DNA from: an uncultured Chloroflexota bacterium | GTDB lineage: Bacteria; Chloroflexota; Anaerolineae; Anaerolineales; Anaerolineaceae | Assembly: GCA_902791025.1 (NCBI GenBank) | Contig: CADATZ010000007.1 | Coordinates: forward strand, 1 to 64,000 | Reading direction: 5' to 3' | DNA: 64,000 nt | Shown: positions 36,214-44,963 of the stretch, one piece after another | How positions within the stretch are numbered: position 1 is the stretch's first letter | Layout: every line of letters begins with the position of its first letter | The notes under the pieces: generated by a model | Databases searched by the model: none | Seen by the model: the letters and a program-made list of their open reading frames with translations, nothing else | What the model was told of the DNA's origin: nothing | Program-made: the position numbers and the translations under genes

Positions 36214-38127
36214 ATGAAGAAAATGCTTTCTGTTGTTTTGGCATTCGTCATGATCCTCAGCGCTGTCTCCATGGCAATGGCTGAAGAACTGACCAACCTG
36301 AACACCTACGAAACGAAGGCTCGTGAACTGGAAACCTGGAATATCCACTATTCTCAGGCTGCCGCCGACCTCAACGTTTTGACCAACTGCTTCGATGGCC
36401 TTCTGACCAACGACAATCATGGTGATCTGAAGCCCAATGCGGCAAAGTCCTTTGAAAGTCCGGATGGCGGCCAGACCTGGGTCTTCACCCTCAATGAAGG
36501 TATGACCTGGTTTGACAAAGACGGTGAATATCAGGCTGATGTCCTTGCTTCTGACTGGGCAACCGGTCTGGAATGGGTTCTGAACTATGCGAAGAACGAC
36601 TCCTACAACGCTTCCATGCCGATGGAAATGATTGCCGGTGCAGAAGATTATTACAACTACACCATGGCACTCACTGAATCTGAAGGCGCTGAAACCGCTT
36701 ACGCTCTGACAGCTGACGAAGATTCTGTCTTCGCTGAAATGGTTGGCATCGACTGTGATGATTTAGCCGGTACCGTCACCTATTATCTGGTTGACTCCCT
36801 GCCGTATTTCCCGTCAGTCGCCACCTACAACTGCCTGTACCCGCTTTCCGCCGAGTTCATCGAATTATATGGTGTCGACGGTTATCGTGACATCACATGG
36901 GAAGATATGTGGTACAATGGCGCTTACACCGTGACTTACTTCGAATATTCCAACCAGAAGGTTCTCACCAAGAGCCCGAACTATTGGAATGACGCCAATG
37001 TCAAGCGCTTCGACACCGTCACCATTAAGATGGTTGATTCTGTCTCCGTTGCTTACCAGCTGCTGGATAAGGGCGAACTCGATCATGTTTCCCTCGACCA
37101 GGCTACTCTGCAGGAAATCTACGGTGATGCTTCTAACAAATATCACAACAACCTTGTTGAAGCCCGCCCGACCAAGTACTCCTACCAAATGCATCTCGTT
37201 TATAACAAGAACCTTGAAGACGGCGAAACCCCGGACACCAACTGGAACCTGGCTGTTGCCAACGAGAACTTCCGCAAGTCCCTGTACTACGGTCTGGATC
37301 TGACAGCATATTTTGCCCGCACCAACTCCATCAACCCGCTGAGCTGCCAGAACTTCGTTTATACCGGCAATGGCGTTGCTTTCACCTCTGACGGCACTGA
37401 CTACACTCAGCTGGTCCGCGATGAAATCGGTCTGCAGTATGACTATGAAACCTACGCCCGTGTCAATCCTGAACTGGCTGCCGAATACAAAGCCAAGGCT
37501 ATGGAAGAACTGAGCGCCAAGGGCGTTACCTTCCCGGTGACTATTGACTACTACATCGCCGGCGGTTCTGATGTTGCCGCACAAACCGCCAAGGTTCTGG
37601 AAAACATCTTCCGCGAAGGTCTGGGTGATGATTATGTTGTTCTGAAGACCAACACCTACATTTCCTCCCTGGCAAATGAAGTCCGCAAGCCGCGCAAAGC
37701 TTCCTTCTTCATCAATGGTTGGGGTGCTGACTTCGCTGACCCGATCAACTTCCTCGGTCAGGAAACCTATGATGATCCCGCTGCTTACTATTCCAATGCC
37801 TACAGCAACATCAATGATGCCACTGACGAAGATCTGATCGCCGCTTATCAGGAATTCACCGATCTGGTTGTTGCAGCAAAGGCCATCACTGATGACATGG
37901 ATGCTCGCTATGCCGCTTTCGCAAAGGCTGAAGCCTGCTTCCTCGGTCATGCGTTTACGATTCCGTGCAACTACGAAGTTTCCTGGGAACTGACCAAGAT
38001 CAACAACTTCTCCAAGGTCTACTCCATGTACGGTATGCAGGCATATCGCTACGTCGATTGGGAAACCAGCACTGAACTGCTGACCACCGAACAGGCTGAC
38101 GCTTTCGCAGACGCTTACAACGGCTAA
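36214..38127 (+). CDS. Peptide-type ABC substrate-binding protein (second paralogue)
   Basis: A 637-residue protein, collinear with the one at 34113 and highly similar along its length (for example LASDWATGLEWVLNYAKNDS and FVYTGNGV shared). ATG 36214 is chosen: GGAGG lies eight bases upstream and the signal peptide starts there, cleaved after AMA (residue 23). No lipobox. Codon choice is more biased toward preferred codons than in its paralogue, suggesting it is the more highly expressed copy. It is closer to the permease genes and probably their main partner. Confidence 0.87.
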   Translation: MKKMLSVVLAFVMILSAVSMAMAEELTNLNTYETKARELETWNIHYSQAAADLNVLTNCFDGLLTNDNHGDLKPNAAKSFESPDGGQTWVFTLNEGMTWFDKDGEYQADVLASDWATGLEWVLNYAKNDSYNASMPMEMIAGAEDYYNYTMALTESEGAETAYALTADEDSVFAEMVGIDCDDLAGTVTYYLVDSLPYFPSVATYNCLYPLSAEFIELYGVDGYRDITWEDMWYNGAYTVTYFEYSNQKVLTKSPNYWNDANVKRFDTVTIKMVDSVSVAYQLLDKGELDHVSLDQATLQEIYGDASNKYHNNLVEARPTKYSYQMHLVYNKNLEDGETPDTNWNLAVANENFRKSLYYGLDLTAYFARTNSINPLSCQNFVYTGNGVAFTSDGTDYTQLVRDEIGLQYDYETYARVNPELAAEYKAKAMEELSAKGVTFPVTIDYYIAGGSDVAAQTAKVLENIFREGLGDDYVVLKTNTYISSLANEVRKPRKASFFINGWGADFADPINFLGQETYDDPAAYYSNAYSNINDATDEDLIAAYQEFTDLVVAAKAITDDMDARYAAFAKAEACFLGHAFTIPCNYEVSWELTKINNFSKVYSMYGMQAYRYVDWETSTELLTTEQADAFADAYNG

Positions 38128-38138
38128 TTTATATTTTT

Positions 38139-38210
38139 CCGGGTATTAACACCCGGTTTTATGAACTGCCTCCGGGGCAGTTCCCCTAAAGGGACTGCCC
38201 CGGAATTTTA
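38139..38210 (+). terminator. Double hairpin terminator before permease genes
   Basis: CCGGGT/ACCCGG (38139-38156) is followed by TTTT. A second strong stem, CCGGGGCAGT (38172-38181) with ACTGCCCCGG (38194-38203), is followed by AATTTTA. This again separates binding-protein and permease genes. Confidence 0.75.
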
Positions 38211-38220
38211 TATAAATTAC

Positions 38221-38370
38221 GAATAGTGAAAAGTGAATAATGAATAATGAATCGTAAAAATGAAAACAGCAGATTACTGCGGGGTTTCTTTCTCACTGCT
38301 ATTTCTTTCTCACTGCTATTTAATTATTCACCATTCACCATTTACCATTCACGATTCATCATTTGAAAAT
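38221..38370. repeat. Inverted heptamer-like tract with a 17-bp direct repeat
   Basis: GTGAATAATGAATAATGAATCG on the left has inverse units (TTATTCACCATTCACC, CATTCACGATTCATC) on the right. Between them a 17-base unit starting TTTCTTTCTCACTG occurs twice head to tail (38285-38301 and 38302-38318). No coding frame. Confidence 0.65.
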
Positions 38371-38390
38371 AGAAAAGGAGGAAAAAGAGT

Positions 38391-39581
38391 ATGGCAAAAT
38401 ACATTCTGAAACGCTTTTTCCAATCGATCCTCGTGATCCTTTTGGTCGTTTGCATTGTGTTTTTTCTGCTTCGTCTGATGCCCAGTGACTATTTTTTCAC
38501 TGAGGATGAATTGATGAAATTCACAGAATCGCAAAAATACGCCAAACTGGAACGCCTGGGTATCATGGAAATCTGCCACGAATGCAGCGGGAAGGGAGAA
38601 ATTGATGGGCATCCCTGCCAGGCTTGCAGTCACGGTGACTCCCGTGGTACCGGTTATGTCAATCGCTCGGTTTTTGCCCAATTGGGAGATTTTTTCCGCG
38701 ATATGCTCGAAATGCGTGTCTTCAATGCAAAAGGCAAGGAAGTTAAAACCATAGAACCGGTGAACTTTTGGATATATCTTTCCCAGAAATTGAAAGGAGA
38801 AGACCCTTTCAAGGATAAACTCAAGGATGACTTTCAGGTTAAACTTAAGTTTAATCTGGGGAAAAGTATCCGCCTGGAAAAGGGTCAATATGTTACAGAT
38901 GTTATTGCGGCGAAAATGTCCGTTTCAGCAAAAATCGGATTAATTTCTTTGGCTATCTCGCTGGTATTGGGCGTCGTTTTCGGTGTTCTGCAGGCACGGT
39001 TCAAAGATCAGCTTTTCGATCACATTGGTACCGGATATACAGTGATTGTCAATGCCGTTCCGCACCTTGTCATTTATACCGTGATCATGATCGCCGGTGC
39101 ATCTTTTTTCAAACTGCCTATGCGCTACGATGCCACTGCAAAAAACCCGGGACTCACCATGGTATTGCCTATCGTCTGTTTATCCATCGGTTCAACAGCC
39201 GGTTATATGCTCTGGACACGCCGTTACATGGTCGATGAACTGAACAAAGACTACATCCGGCTTGCCAAATTGAAGGGACTGACTGACCAACAGGTAATGT
39301 TCCGCCATGTTTTAAAGAATGCTTTTGTACCGCTTGCACAGTATCTGCCATATTCGATTCTTTTGACCGTCGGCGGTTCTCTATTGGTAGAAACCTTCTT
39401 TGCTGTTCCCGGTATGGGCCCGGAATTAACCATGGCCATTGGCCGTTATGACCTGAATCTCGTTCAGGGAATTGTTCTGCTCTATGCTTCTATGGGTATT
39501 ATGGGCGTGTTTATCGGCGATCTGTTGATGACGATCATTGATCCTCGTATTACATTGACCGGAAAGGAAGGGGTGCGCTGA
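38391..39581 (+). CDS. Peptide ABC permease (OppB-like) with DnaJ-like CxxC hairpin
   Basis: A 396-residue inner-membrane permease. After the first helix (about 12-30) comes an unusually long loop (31 to about 183) before the second helix. In it Cys62, Cys65, Cys76 and Cys79 form CHECSGKG and CQACSHGD, a small copy of the CxxCxGxG zinc hairpin of DnaJ. By the positive-inside pattern and OppB topology this loop is extracytoplasmic. The permease core is normal: YIRLAKLKGL as EAA loop and VETFFAVPGMG near the end. AGGAGG precedes the ATG. The stop codon overlaps the next gene's ATG by one base. Confidence 0.86.
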   Translation: MAKYILKRFFQSILVILLVVCIVFFLLRLMPSDYFFTEDELMKFTESQKYAKLERLGIMEICHECSGKGEIDGHPCQACSHGDSRGTGYVNRSVFAQLGDFFRDMLEMRVFNAKGKEVKTIEPVNFWIYLSQKLKGEDPFKDKLKDDFQVKLKFNLGKSIRLEKGQYVTDVIAAKMSVSAKIGLISLAISLVLGVVFGVLQARFKDQLFDHIGTGYTVIVNAVPHLVIYTVIMIAGASFFKLPMRYDATAKNPGLTMVLPIVCLSIGSTAGYMLWTRRYMVDELNKDYIRLAKLKGLTDQQVMFRHVLKNAFVPLAQYLPYSILLTVGGSLLVETFFAVPGMGPELTMAIGRYDLNLVQGIVLLYASMGIMGVFIGDLLMTIIDPRITLTGKEGVR

Positions 39582-40636
39582 TGAGTAAAAAGCAAAATCG
39601 TCAAAAGACTGTACAGGAAATGGAGCAGCCGATCCCAAAGCTGGATTTGAAACCGGAAACCATCGATCAAAACCCGGGAGCAGAACGCCCGAGAGGCCGT
39701 GAATATGTTCAATCCCGCAATGAACTCCCGGAAAAACAGCTGTTTGAATTTGCGGAATATAAACCGATGGAAGCTGAGCGTATCGGCTACTCCAACTACT
39801 CTTATTGGAAGAGCGTCTGGCAAAACTTTTTGAAAAATAAATCAGCAGTAACCATGTCCATTATCTTTATTCTGCTGTTTATCTTTACCTTCATCGCCAG
39901 CGCTATCGGGAAGTACGATATCAACATGGCGCCTGATCCCATTAACCGCGCCTACATTCCGCCGAACGGAGAATATTGGTTCGGAACGAACGCTATCGGT
40001 CAGGACTATTGGGCTCAGGTCTGGTACGCCACACGCGCATCTATCTTACTGGCTGTACTGGTTTCTCTTGGACAAATAACGGTCGGTGTACTGATCGGGC
40101 TTGTCTGGGGGTATGTCCGCTCATTGGACCGTTTCTTCACAGAACTTTACAACCTGATTGATAACATTCCGACGATCATCTACATGACCCTGATTGCCTT
40201 GATGGTTGGTAAAACGATGTTAACGATGGGGATTGCTATGGTTGCCTTTGGCTGGCTTGCAACTGCCCGCAACGTCCGTAACCTTGTGTTTATGTATCGT
40301 GATCGCGAATACAACCTGGCATCCAGATGTCTGGGTACCGGATTAGGTCGAATTCTGTTCCGCAACATTTTCCCATACCTGGTCTCTGTGATCATCCTTC
40401 GCATGGCGCTTGCCATCCCGAACACCATCGCCTATGAAACCACACTGACCTATCTGGGATTGATGGATATCAGTAAACCTTCCCTCGGTATGCTGCTTTC
40501 CGCGGCACGTGCCGTGTTCCCGCGTGCATCCTACACGCTGGTCTTCCCGGCAATTATCGTTTCCATCATCACCATCACATTCTACCTGGTCGGCAACGCC
40601 TTTTCCGACGCCTGCGACCCGCGCAACCATGTATAA
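39581..40636 (+). CDS. Peptide ABC permease (OppC-like)
   Basis: A 351-residue inner-membrane permease with a charged N-terminal cytoplasmic extension of about 80 residues, a first helix (about 88-108), and the landmark EYWFGTNAIGQDYW. The EAA loop reads LASRCLGTGLGRI, and TLTYLGLMDISKPSLG matches the conserved late segment of OppC/DppC. It overlaps the previous gene by one base (TGATG) and precedes the fused ATPase by 15 bases, giving one coupled operon. Confidence 0.89.
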   Translation: MSKKQNRQKTVQEMEQPIPKLDLKPETIDQNPGAERPRGREYVQSRNELPEKQLFEFAEYKPMEAERIGYSNYSYWKSVWQNFLKNKSAVTMSIIFILLFIFTFIASAIGKYDINMAPDPINRAYIPPNGEYWFGTNAIGQDYWAQVWYATRASILLAVLVSLGQITVGVLIGLVWGYVRSLDRFFTELYNLIDNIPTIIYMTLIALMVGKTMLTMGIAMVAFGWLATARNVRNLVFMYRDREYNLASRCLGTGLGRILFRNIFPYLVSVIILRMALAIPNTIAYETTLTYLGLMDISKPSLGMLLSAARAVFPRASYTLVFPAIIVSIITITFYLVGNAFSDACDPRNHV

Positions 40637-40651
40637 AAGGAGGATTGAACA

Positions 40652-42712
40652 ATGAGCGAAAATAAAGATATCCACTCCTTTGATTACGAAGCACGGGCAC
40701 GTCAGGTGCTCTCTCAAAAGCCGTTGCTTTCCGCCAAGGACCTGGAAGTGACCTTCTCACTGCGAGGACAAAAGCTTACCGCCATCCGCCGTGCCTCTCT
40801 GGACCTGTATGAAGGGGAAACCCTGGCGATCGTTGGGGAGTCCGGTTCCGGTAAGTCCGTTTTCACCAAGTGCTTTGTCGGCATGATGGACAAAAACGGG
40901 ACCATCACCCATGGCTCCATTGAATATGATGGTCAGGACCTCACCAAGCTGAGCGAAAAGGAATGGCTGAAGATCCGCGGGAAGAAAATCGCCATGGTCA
41001 CGCAGGATCCGATGACCTCCCTGAACCCGCTGAAAACCATCGGTTACCAGATCCAGGAATCGGTTGAACTGCATCAGGGACTGCGTGGCAGAGCTGCAAA
41101 GCAGGAAACGATCCGCATTCTCGAAGCGGTCGGAATTCCGGAACCGGAACGGCGGTATAAGCAATACCCGCACGAATTCTCCGGCGGGATGCGTCAGCGT
41201 GTCGTCATCGCCATTGCCGTCGCCTGCAAACCGCAGATCCTCATCTGTGATGAACCGACCACCGCGCTGGACGTCACCATTCAGGCGCAGATCCTTGACC
41301 TGATCCGCAGACTCCAGAAGGAACAAAACATGACCATCATCTACATCACCCACGACCTGGGTGTGGTCGCCAATGTAGCGGACCGTGTGGCAGTCATGTA
41401 TGCCGGTCAGGTCATTGAAGTCGGTATGGCGAATGAAGTTTTCTTTGACCCGTGGCATCCCTACACCTGGGCACTGCTCTCCGCACTGCCGCAGCTGGGA
41501 ACCAAGGGGGAAAAACTCCCGGCCATCGACGGAACACCGCCGAACCTCTTTAATAAGATTCAGGGTGACGCCTTTGCCCCCCGAAACAAACAGGCGCTCA
41601 ACATCGACTTTCTCGAAGAACCGCCGATGTACGAAGTGACTTCGACCCACATGGTCAAGGCGTGGATCCGCGACCCTCGCGCTCCGCATATCGAACAGCC
41701 GCATGCCATCAAGATGCTGGAAACCAATGATAACAGATCGAAGGGCACCGATCCCAATGCCTATCATCCGCATCTAGACCCGAACCGCCAAACACTGATC
41801 GAAGTCAAAAATATGCAGGTCACCTTCGGTTCCGGCCGCAAGAAATTTGTGGCAGTGGACGATGTGAACTTCACCATCTACAAAGGGGAGACCTTTGCGC
41901 TGGTCGGTGAATCCGGTTCCGGAAAAACCACCATCGGTCGTGCGCTGGTCCGCATCAATCCCATCACTGCGGGAGAAGTTCTCCTCGAAGGGCAGAAGAT
42001 CAACGGCAAAATTTCCAAAGAGCAGGATCTCAACGTGATCCGCTCCTGCCAGATGATTTTCCAGGACCCGATGGCTTCCTTGAATGAACGCGCCAAGGTA
42101 GACTACATTGTCTCCGAAGGTCTGATCAATCATCATCTGTATAAGGATGAGCACGACCGTCAGGACAAGGTGCAGAAGGCACTGCAGGAAGTCGGTCTGC
42201 TGCCGGAATTTTCCAGCCGCTTCCCGCATGAATTCTCCGGCGGTCAGCGTCAGCGTATCGGCATTGCCCGCGCGCTGATCATGGAGCCGAAATTCATCGT
42301 GGCGGACGAACCGATCTCTGCGCTCGACGTCTCTATCCGTGCGCAGGTGCTGAACCTGCTGAACGATCTGAAGAAGAAACGCGGCCTGACCTATATGTTC
42401 ATCGCCCATGATCTTTCCGTCGTGCGCTTCATTTCCGACCGCATCGCCGTGATCCACAAGGGACGCATCGTGGAACTGGCAGAGGCTGAGGAACTCTTCT
42501 TCCATCCGCTGCATCCCTACACGAAAGCCCTGCTTTCTGCGGTTCCAAACCCAAATCCCTATCTGGAACGTTCCAAGAAGCTCCTGGTTTATGATCCGTC
42601 TGTCCATAACTACAAGACAGACAAACCGGTCTGGGAAGAGATCCTGCCCGACCACTTCATTTACGGCAATCAGCCGGAACTAGACGGCTATCGGAAGGAA
42701 TTGGGATTGTAG
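40652..42712 (+). CDS. Fused double ATPase of peptide ABC transporter (OppD-OppF)
   Basis: A 686-residue cytoplasmic protein with two complete ABC domains. The OppD-like half (about 25-290) has [20 protein letters not shown] and [12 protein letters not shown]. The OppF-like half (about 385-640) has [18 protein letters not shown] and [13 protein letters not shown] linker of about 90 residues joins them. Fusion fixes a 1:1 ratio of the two ATPase domains. AGGAGG precedes ATG 40652. The single chain contrasts with the separate oppD and oppF of the minus-strand operon, so the two loci are distinct lineages. Confidence 0.92.
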   Translation: MSENKDIHSFDYEARARQVLSQKPLLSAKDLEVTFSLRGQKLTAIRRASLDLYEGETLAIVGESGSGKSVFTKCFVGMMDKNGTITHGSIEYDGQDLTKLSEKEWLKIRGKKIAMVTQDPMTSLNPLKTIGYQIQESVELHQGLRGRAAKQETIRILEAVGIPEPERRYKQYPHEFSGGMRQRVVIAIAVACKPQILICDEPTTALDVTIQAQILDLIRRLQKEQNMTIIYITHDLGVVANVADRVAVMYAGQVIEVGMANEVFFDPWHPYTWALLSALPQLGTKGEKLPAIDGTPPNLFNKIQGDAFAPRNKQALNIDFLEEPPMYEVTSTHMVKAWIRDPRAPHIEQPHAIKMLETNDNRSKGTDPNAYHPHLDPNRQTLIEVKNMQVTFGSGRKKFVAVDDVNFTIYKGETFALVGESGSGKTTIGRALVRINPITAGEVLLEGQKINGKISKEQDLNVIRSCQMIFQDPMASLNERAKVDYIVSEGLINHHLYKDEHDRQDKVQKALQEVGLLPEFSSRFPHEFSGGQRQRIGIARALIMEPKFIVADEPISALDVSIRAQVLNLLNDLKKKRGLTYMFIAHDLSVVRFISDRIAVIHKGRIVELAEAEELFFHPLHPYTKALLSAVPNPNPYLERSKKLLVYDPSVHNYKTDKPVWEEILPDHFIYGNQPELDGYRKELGL

Positions 42713-42752
42713 GTATTAGGTGTTAGGTATTAGGTGTTGATTGTTAGGATTC
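42711..42752. repeat. Heptamer repeat (TTAGGTG type)
   Basis: GTATTAGGTGTTAGG-like units begin at the stop codon of the fused ATPase and run for about six imperfect 7-base steps. Confidence 0.65.
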
Positions 42753-42823
42753 AATATCTTTTTGGCAGATAAATTTTGATTCCAAAGTACGATCATCACT
42801 AAGAAAAATTCAACTTTTTTTAC

Positions 42824-42852
42824 ACCCCTGGTCAATTTGGTCAGGGGTTTTA
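42824..42852 (+). terminator. Rho-independent terminator
   Basis: ACCCCTG (42824-42830) and CAGGGGT (42842-42848) form a 7-bp stem, followed by TTTTATTA. Ends the peptide transporter operon. Confidence 0.78.
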
Positions 42853-42866
42853 TTATCGGTTATAAT
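42838..42866 (+). promoter_or_regulatory. Possible promoter of GT-C-like gene
   Basis: TGGTCA (42838-42843), 17 bases, TATAAT (42861-42866), 33 bases before the start at 42899. The -35 box lies in the arm of the upstream terminator. Confidence 0.45.
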
Positions 42867-42898
42867 TTTCAGTAAATAGCAAATAAGAAAGAGGCTGA

Positions 42899-44857
42899 AT
42901 GAAAAACACAGATATCTCAAATAATAATCAATTTGTCAGGAAACTTGCATTCATATTCATGATGCTCTTTTTTCTTGCTCTCTTAAACCGAACAGGCTCT
43001 TTGATTTTGCTTTGGAAAGAAGAACCGCTGGGCAGTGTTACGCATGACGCGGGTCATGGATATTACGCTTTTGTGAGTGATGAGAATATCAGCAAACTGA
43101 AGCTGCCTTTCTACCTGAAGGAAGACGGAATAATTCTTCGCAACAAGCCGCTTTCCGTCAACGAGGACATCACTGCTTCGATCAAAGATCAGGGACTCGG
43201 TGCACATAAGATCATGGAAAACAATGACCTGTATTTTTCAGCCTCCGACAACCATCCGGAATCACATGAGTACAGCATCATCAGCCCGGTTATTATTCGG
43301 AACCGTTATCTGCTGGTCTTATTCGCGCTTGCTGCGCTATCCACAGTGATGATATTAGTTCAATTTTTGAAAACCCGTGATAAATCGATTTTCAAAGAGT
43401 TGATTCGATGGGGCAGCGTGATGCTTCTCTTGCTGCTTCTGCTGCCCTGGGACAAGATTATCATCTCCGGAGAACCTGCCGCAATTGGCTCATTTCTTCT
43501 CAAGCCATTGCTGCAGCGGAATCTGATCTTTACCTGCCTGCTGTTTCTCATTTTGCTGCTCGACACACTTTTCTGCGAAAAAAACAGATTTCTCGCTGTT
43601 CTTTCCGTCATAATTGTTCTGCTGAACACAGTCTACTACTTCATCCCGGAATGGAATTATTTCGGACAGCGGGCCGATACGGCGGATTATCTGGAACACT
43701 ATACCGCATCTTCCATCAGGACGCCCGGATATCCGGTCTTTATTGAAACTGTCTGCAACCTCACCGGGAACGAAGGCCTTGAGGAACTGCGGCAGACGCA
43801 TGATACGCAGCCGGACGAGAGTTTATTGGATTCCACCATTTCTGAGAGCAAAGGGCTGGTCAATGTTGCGCGTGCACAGAAAATCGTCCTGGCAGCGGCT
43901 TTTTTGATCGTATTTTTCGTATATTCGCGCTACTATCACCAATCCTGGTTCGCCTTTGCCGCGCAGATCATCCTCAGCGGCGGATTTTTAGGCGTGGATA
44001 ACAGTTATATCATGACAGAGTGCCTTTCTCAGGCGGTCTGCCTGCTGACCGCGGCATTGCTGATTTTATATATGAAAGAAAAGAAGCCCCTTTTCTTCCT
44101 GCTGTTATGTGTTGTTGCCGGGTATGGTATGCTGGTCCGTCCGGCAAACATTTTTCTGATCATTCCAATCGGTATCTGTGTTTTGAATATGATACACGAA
44201 AAACAGAGCCTTTTGTTCCCGATTATTGGCTGTCTGGCATTTCTGGGTATCACCGCGATTCCAGCGATAAACATTTTCAGTCATTATAAACAGTTTGTTT
44301 GGATGCCGACCTCGGGTTATGTGGACATCGCACGGGCAGTCGAGCTGATGCAGCCGGGAGATGAAGAAACCTTCGATGACCCGCAGCTGCGTGACTTCTG
44401 CGCTGACCTGCTTGAGAAAAAAGCAGTGATTGGAGATGCTGATCAAAACACCTATATGTGGGAGGTCGGCATCGCCACAGCAAGAGAACACGGCTATGAC
44501 CTGATCAGCTGCAGTCCGATCCTTGGCAAAGTCAGCCGTCATATTTTCAGGATCCACTTCCGGGAGTTCATATCCGCACTTTCTGAAACGATGAAAACAG
44601 CACTGGAACGGACACGGCTCCAACTCGGTCCGGTGCCTTTCACAGCTATAGCGTGCCTGTTCATCGTCTTATTTGTCATAAAAATCAGCATTGATTCCAC
44701 CACAGGCATGATCATCGCGCTGATGCACATTGTCCACCTGTTCATCTTTATCGTGAACCAGCCGGAGAGGAGATATATCTACAGCACGGAAATACTCTGC
44801 CTGATCGGCTGGCTGCTGATTTTTGTGAGTCTTTTCAAGGCAGGGGATAGGAGATAG
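42899..44857 (+). CDS. Polytopic membrane protein, GT-C glycosyltransferase-like
   Basis: A 652-residue membrane protein with one N-terminal helix (about 13-36), an extracytoplasmic region (about 40-130) and then ten or more helices. The loop YTASSIRTPGYPVFIE resembles the RxPxYP loop of family-39-type GT-C transferases, and the acidic residues nearby could be catalytic. A second soluble stretch (about 460-555) precedes the last helices. A lipid-linked sugar transferase acting outside the membrane is the best guess; the family is not certain. It stands alone between two terminators. Confidence 0.62.
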   Translation: MKNTDISNNNQFVRKLAFIFMMLFFLALLNRTGSLILLWKEEPLGSVTHDAGHGYYAFVSDENISKLKLPFYLKEDGIILRNKPLSVNEDITASIKDQGLGAHKIMENNDLYFSASDNHPESHEYSIISPVIIRNRYLLVLFALAALSTVMILVQFLKTRDKSIFKELIRWGSVMLLLLLLLPWDKIIISGEPAAIGSFLLKPLLQRNLIFTCLLFLILLLDTLFCEKNRFLAVLSVIIVLLNTVYYFIPEWNYFGQRADTADYLEHYTASSIRTPGYPVFIETVCNLTGNEGLEELRQTHDTQPDESLLDSTISESKGLVNVARAQKIVLAAAFLIVFFVYSRYYHQSWFAFAAQIILSGGFLGVDNSYIMTECLSQAVCLLTAALLILYMKEKKPLFFLLLCVVAGYGMLVRPANIFLIIPIGICVLNMIHEKQSLLFPIIGCLAFLGITAIPAINIFSHYKQFVWMPTSGYVDIARAVELMQPGDEETFDDPQLRDFCADLLEKKAVIGDADQNTYMWEVGIATAREHGYDLISCSPILGKVSRHIFRIHFREFISALSETMKTALERTRLQLGPVPFTAIACLFIVLFVIKISIDSTTGMIIALMHIVHLFIFIVNQPERRYIYSTEILCLIGWLLIFVSLFKAGDRR

Positions 44858-44902
44858 GATTCAGGATTCAGGGGTTAGGATTCAGGATTCAGGGTTTAGG
44901 GA
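44846..44902. repeat. Heptamer repeat (GATTCAG type)
   Basis: GATAGGA, GATTCAGGATTCAG and GGTTAGGATTCAGG units overlap the last codons and stop of the GT-C-like gene and run into its terminator. Confidence 0.7.
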
Positions 44903-44909
44903 TAAAAGA

Positions 44910-44953
44910 GCACCTGATATAGCCATAGCAGCCATATCAGGTGCCGTTTTTTT
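44910..44953 (+). terminator. Terminator between GT-C-like gene and gyrA
   Basis: GCACCTGATAT (44910-44920) and ATATCAGGTGC (44934-44944) form a perfect 11-bp stem, followed by CG and seven T. It may also stop gyrA transcripts on the other strand. Confidence 0.88.
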
Positions 44954-44963
44954 CGAATTATTT

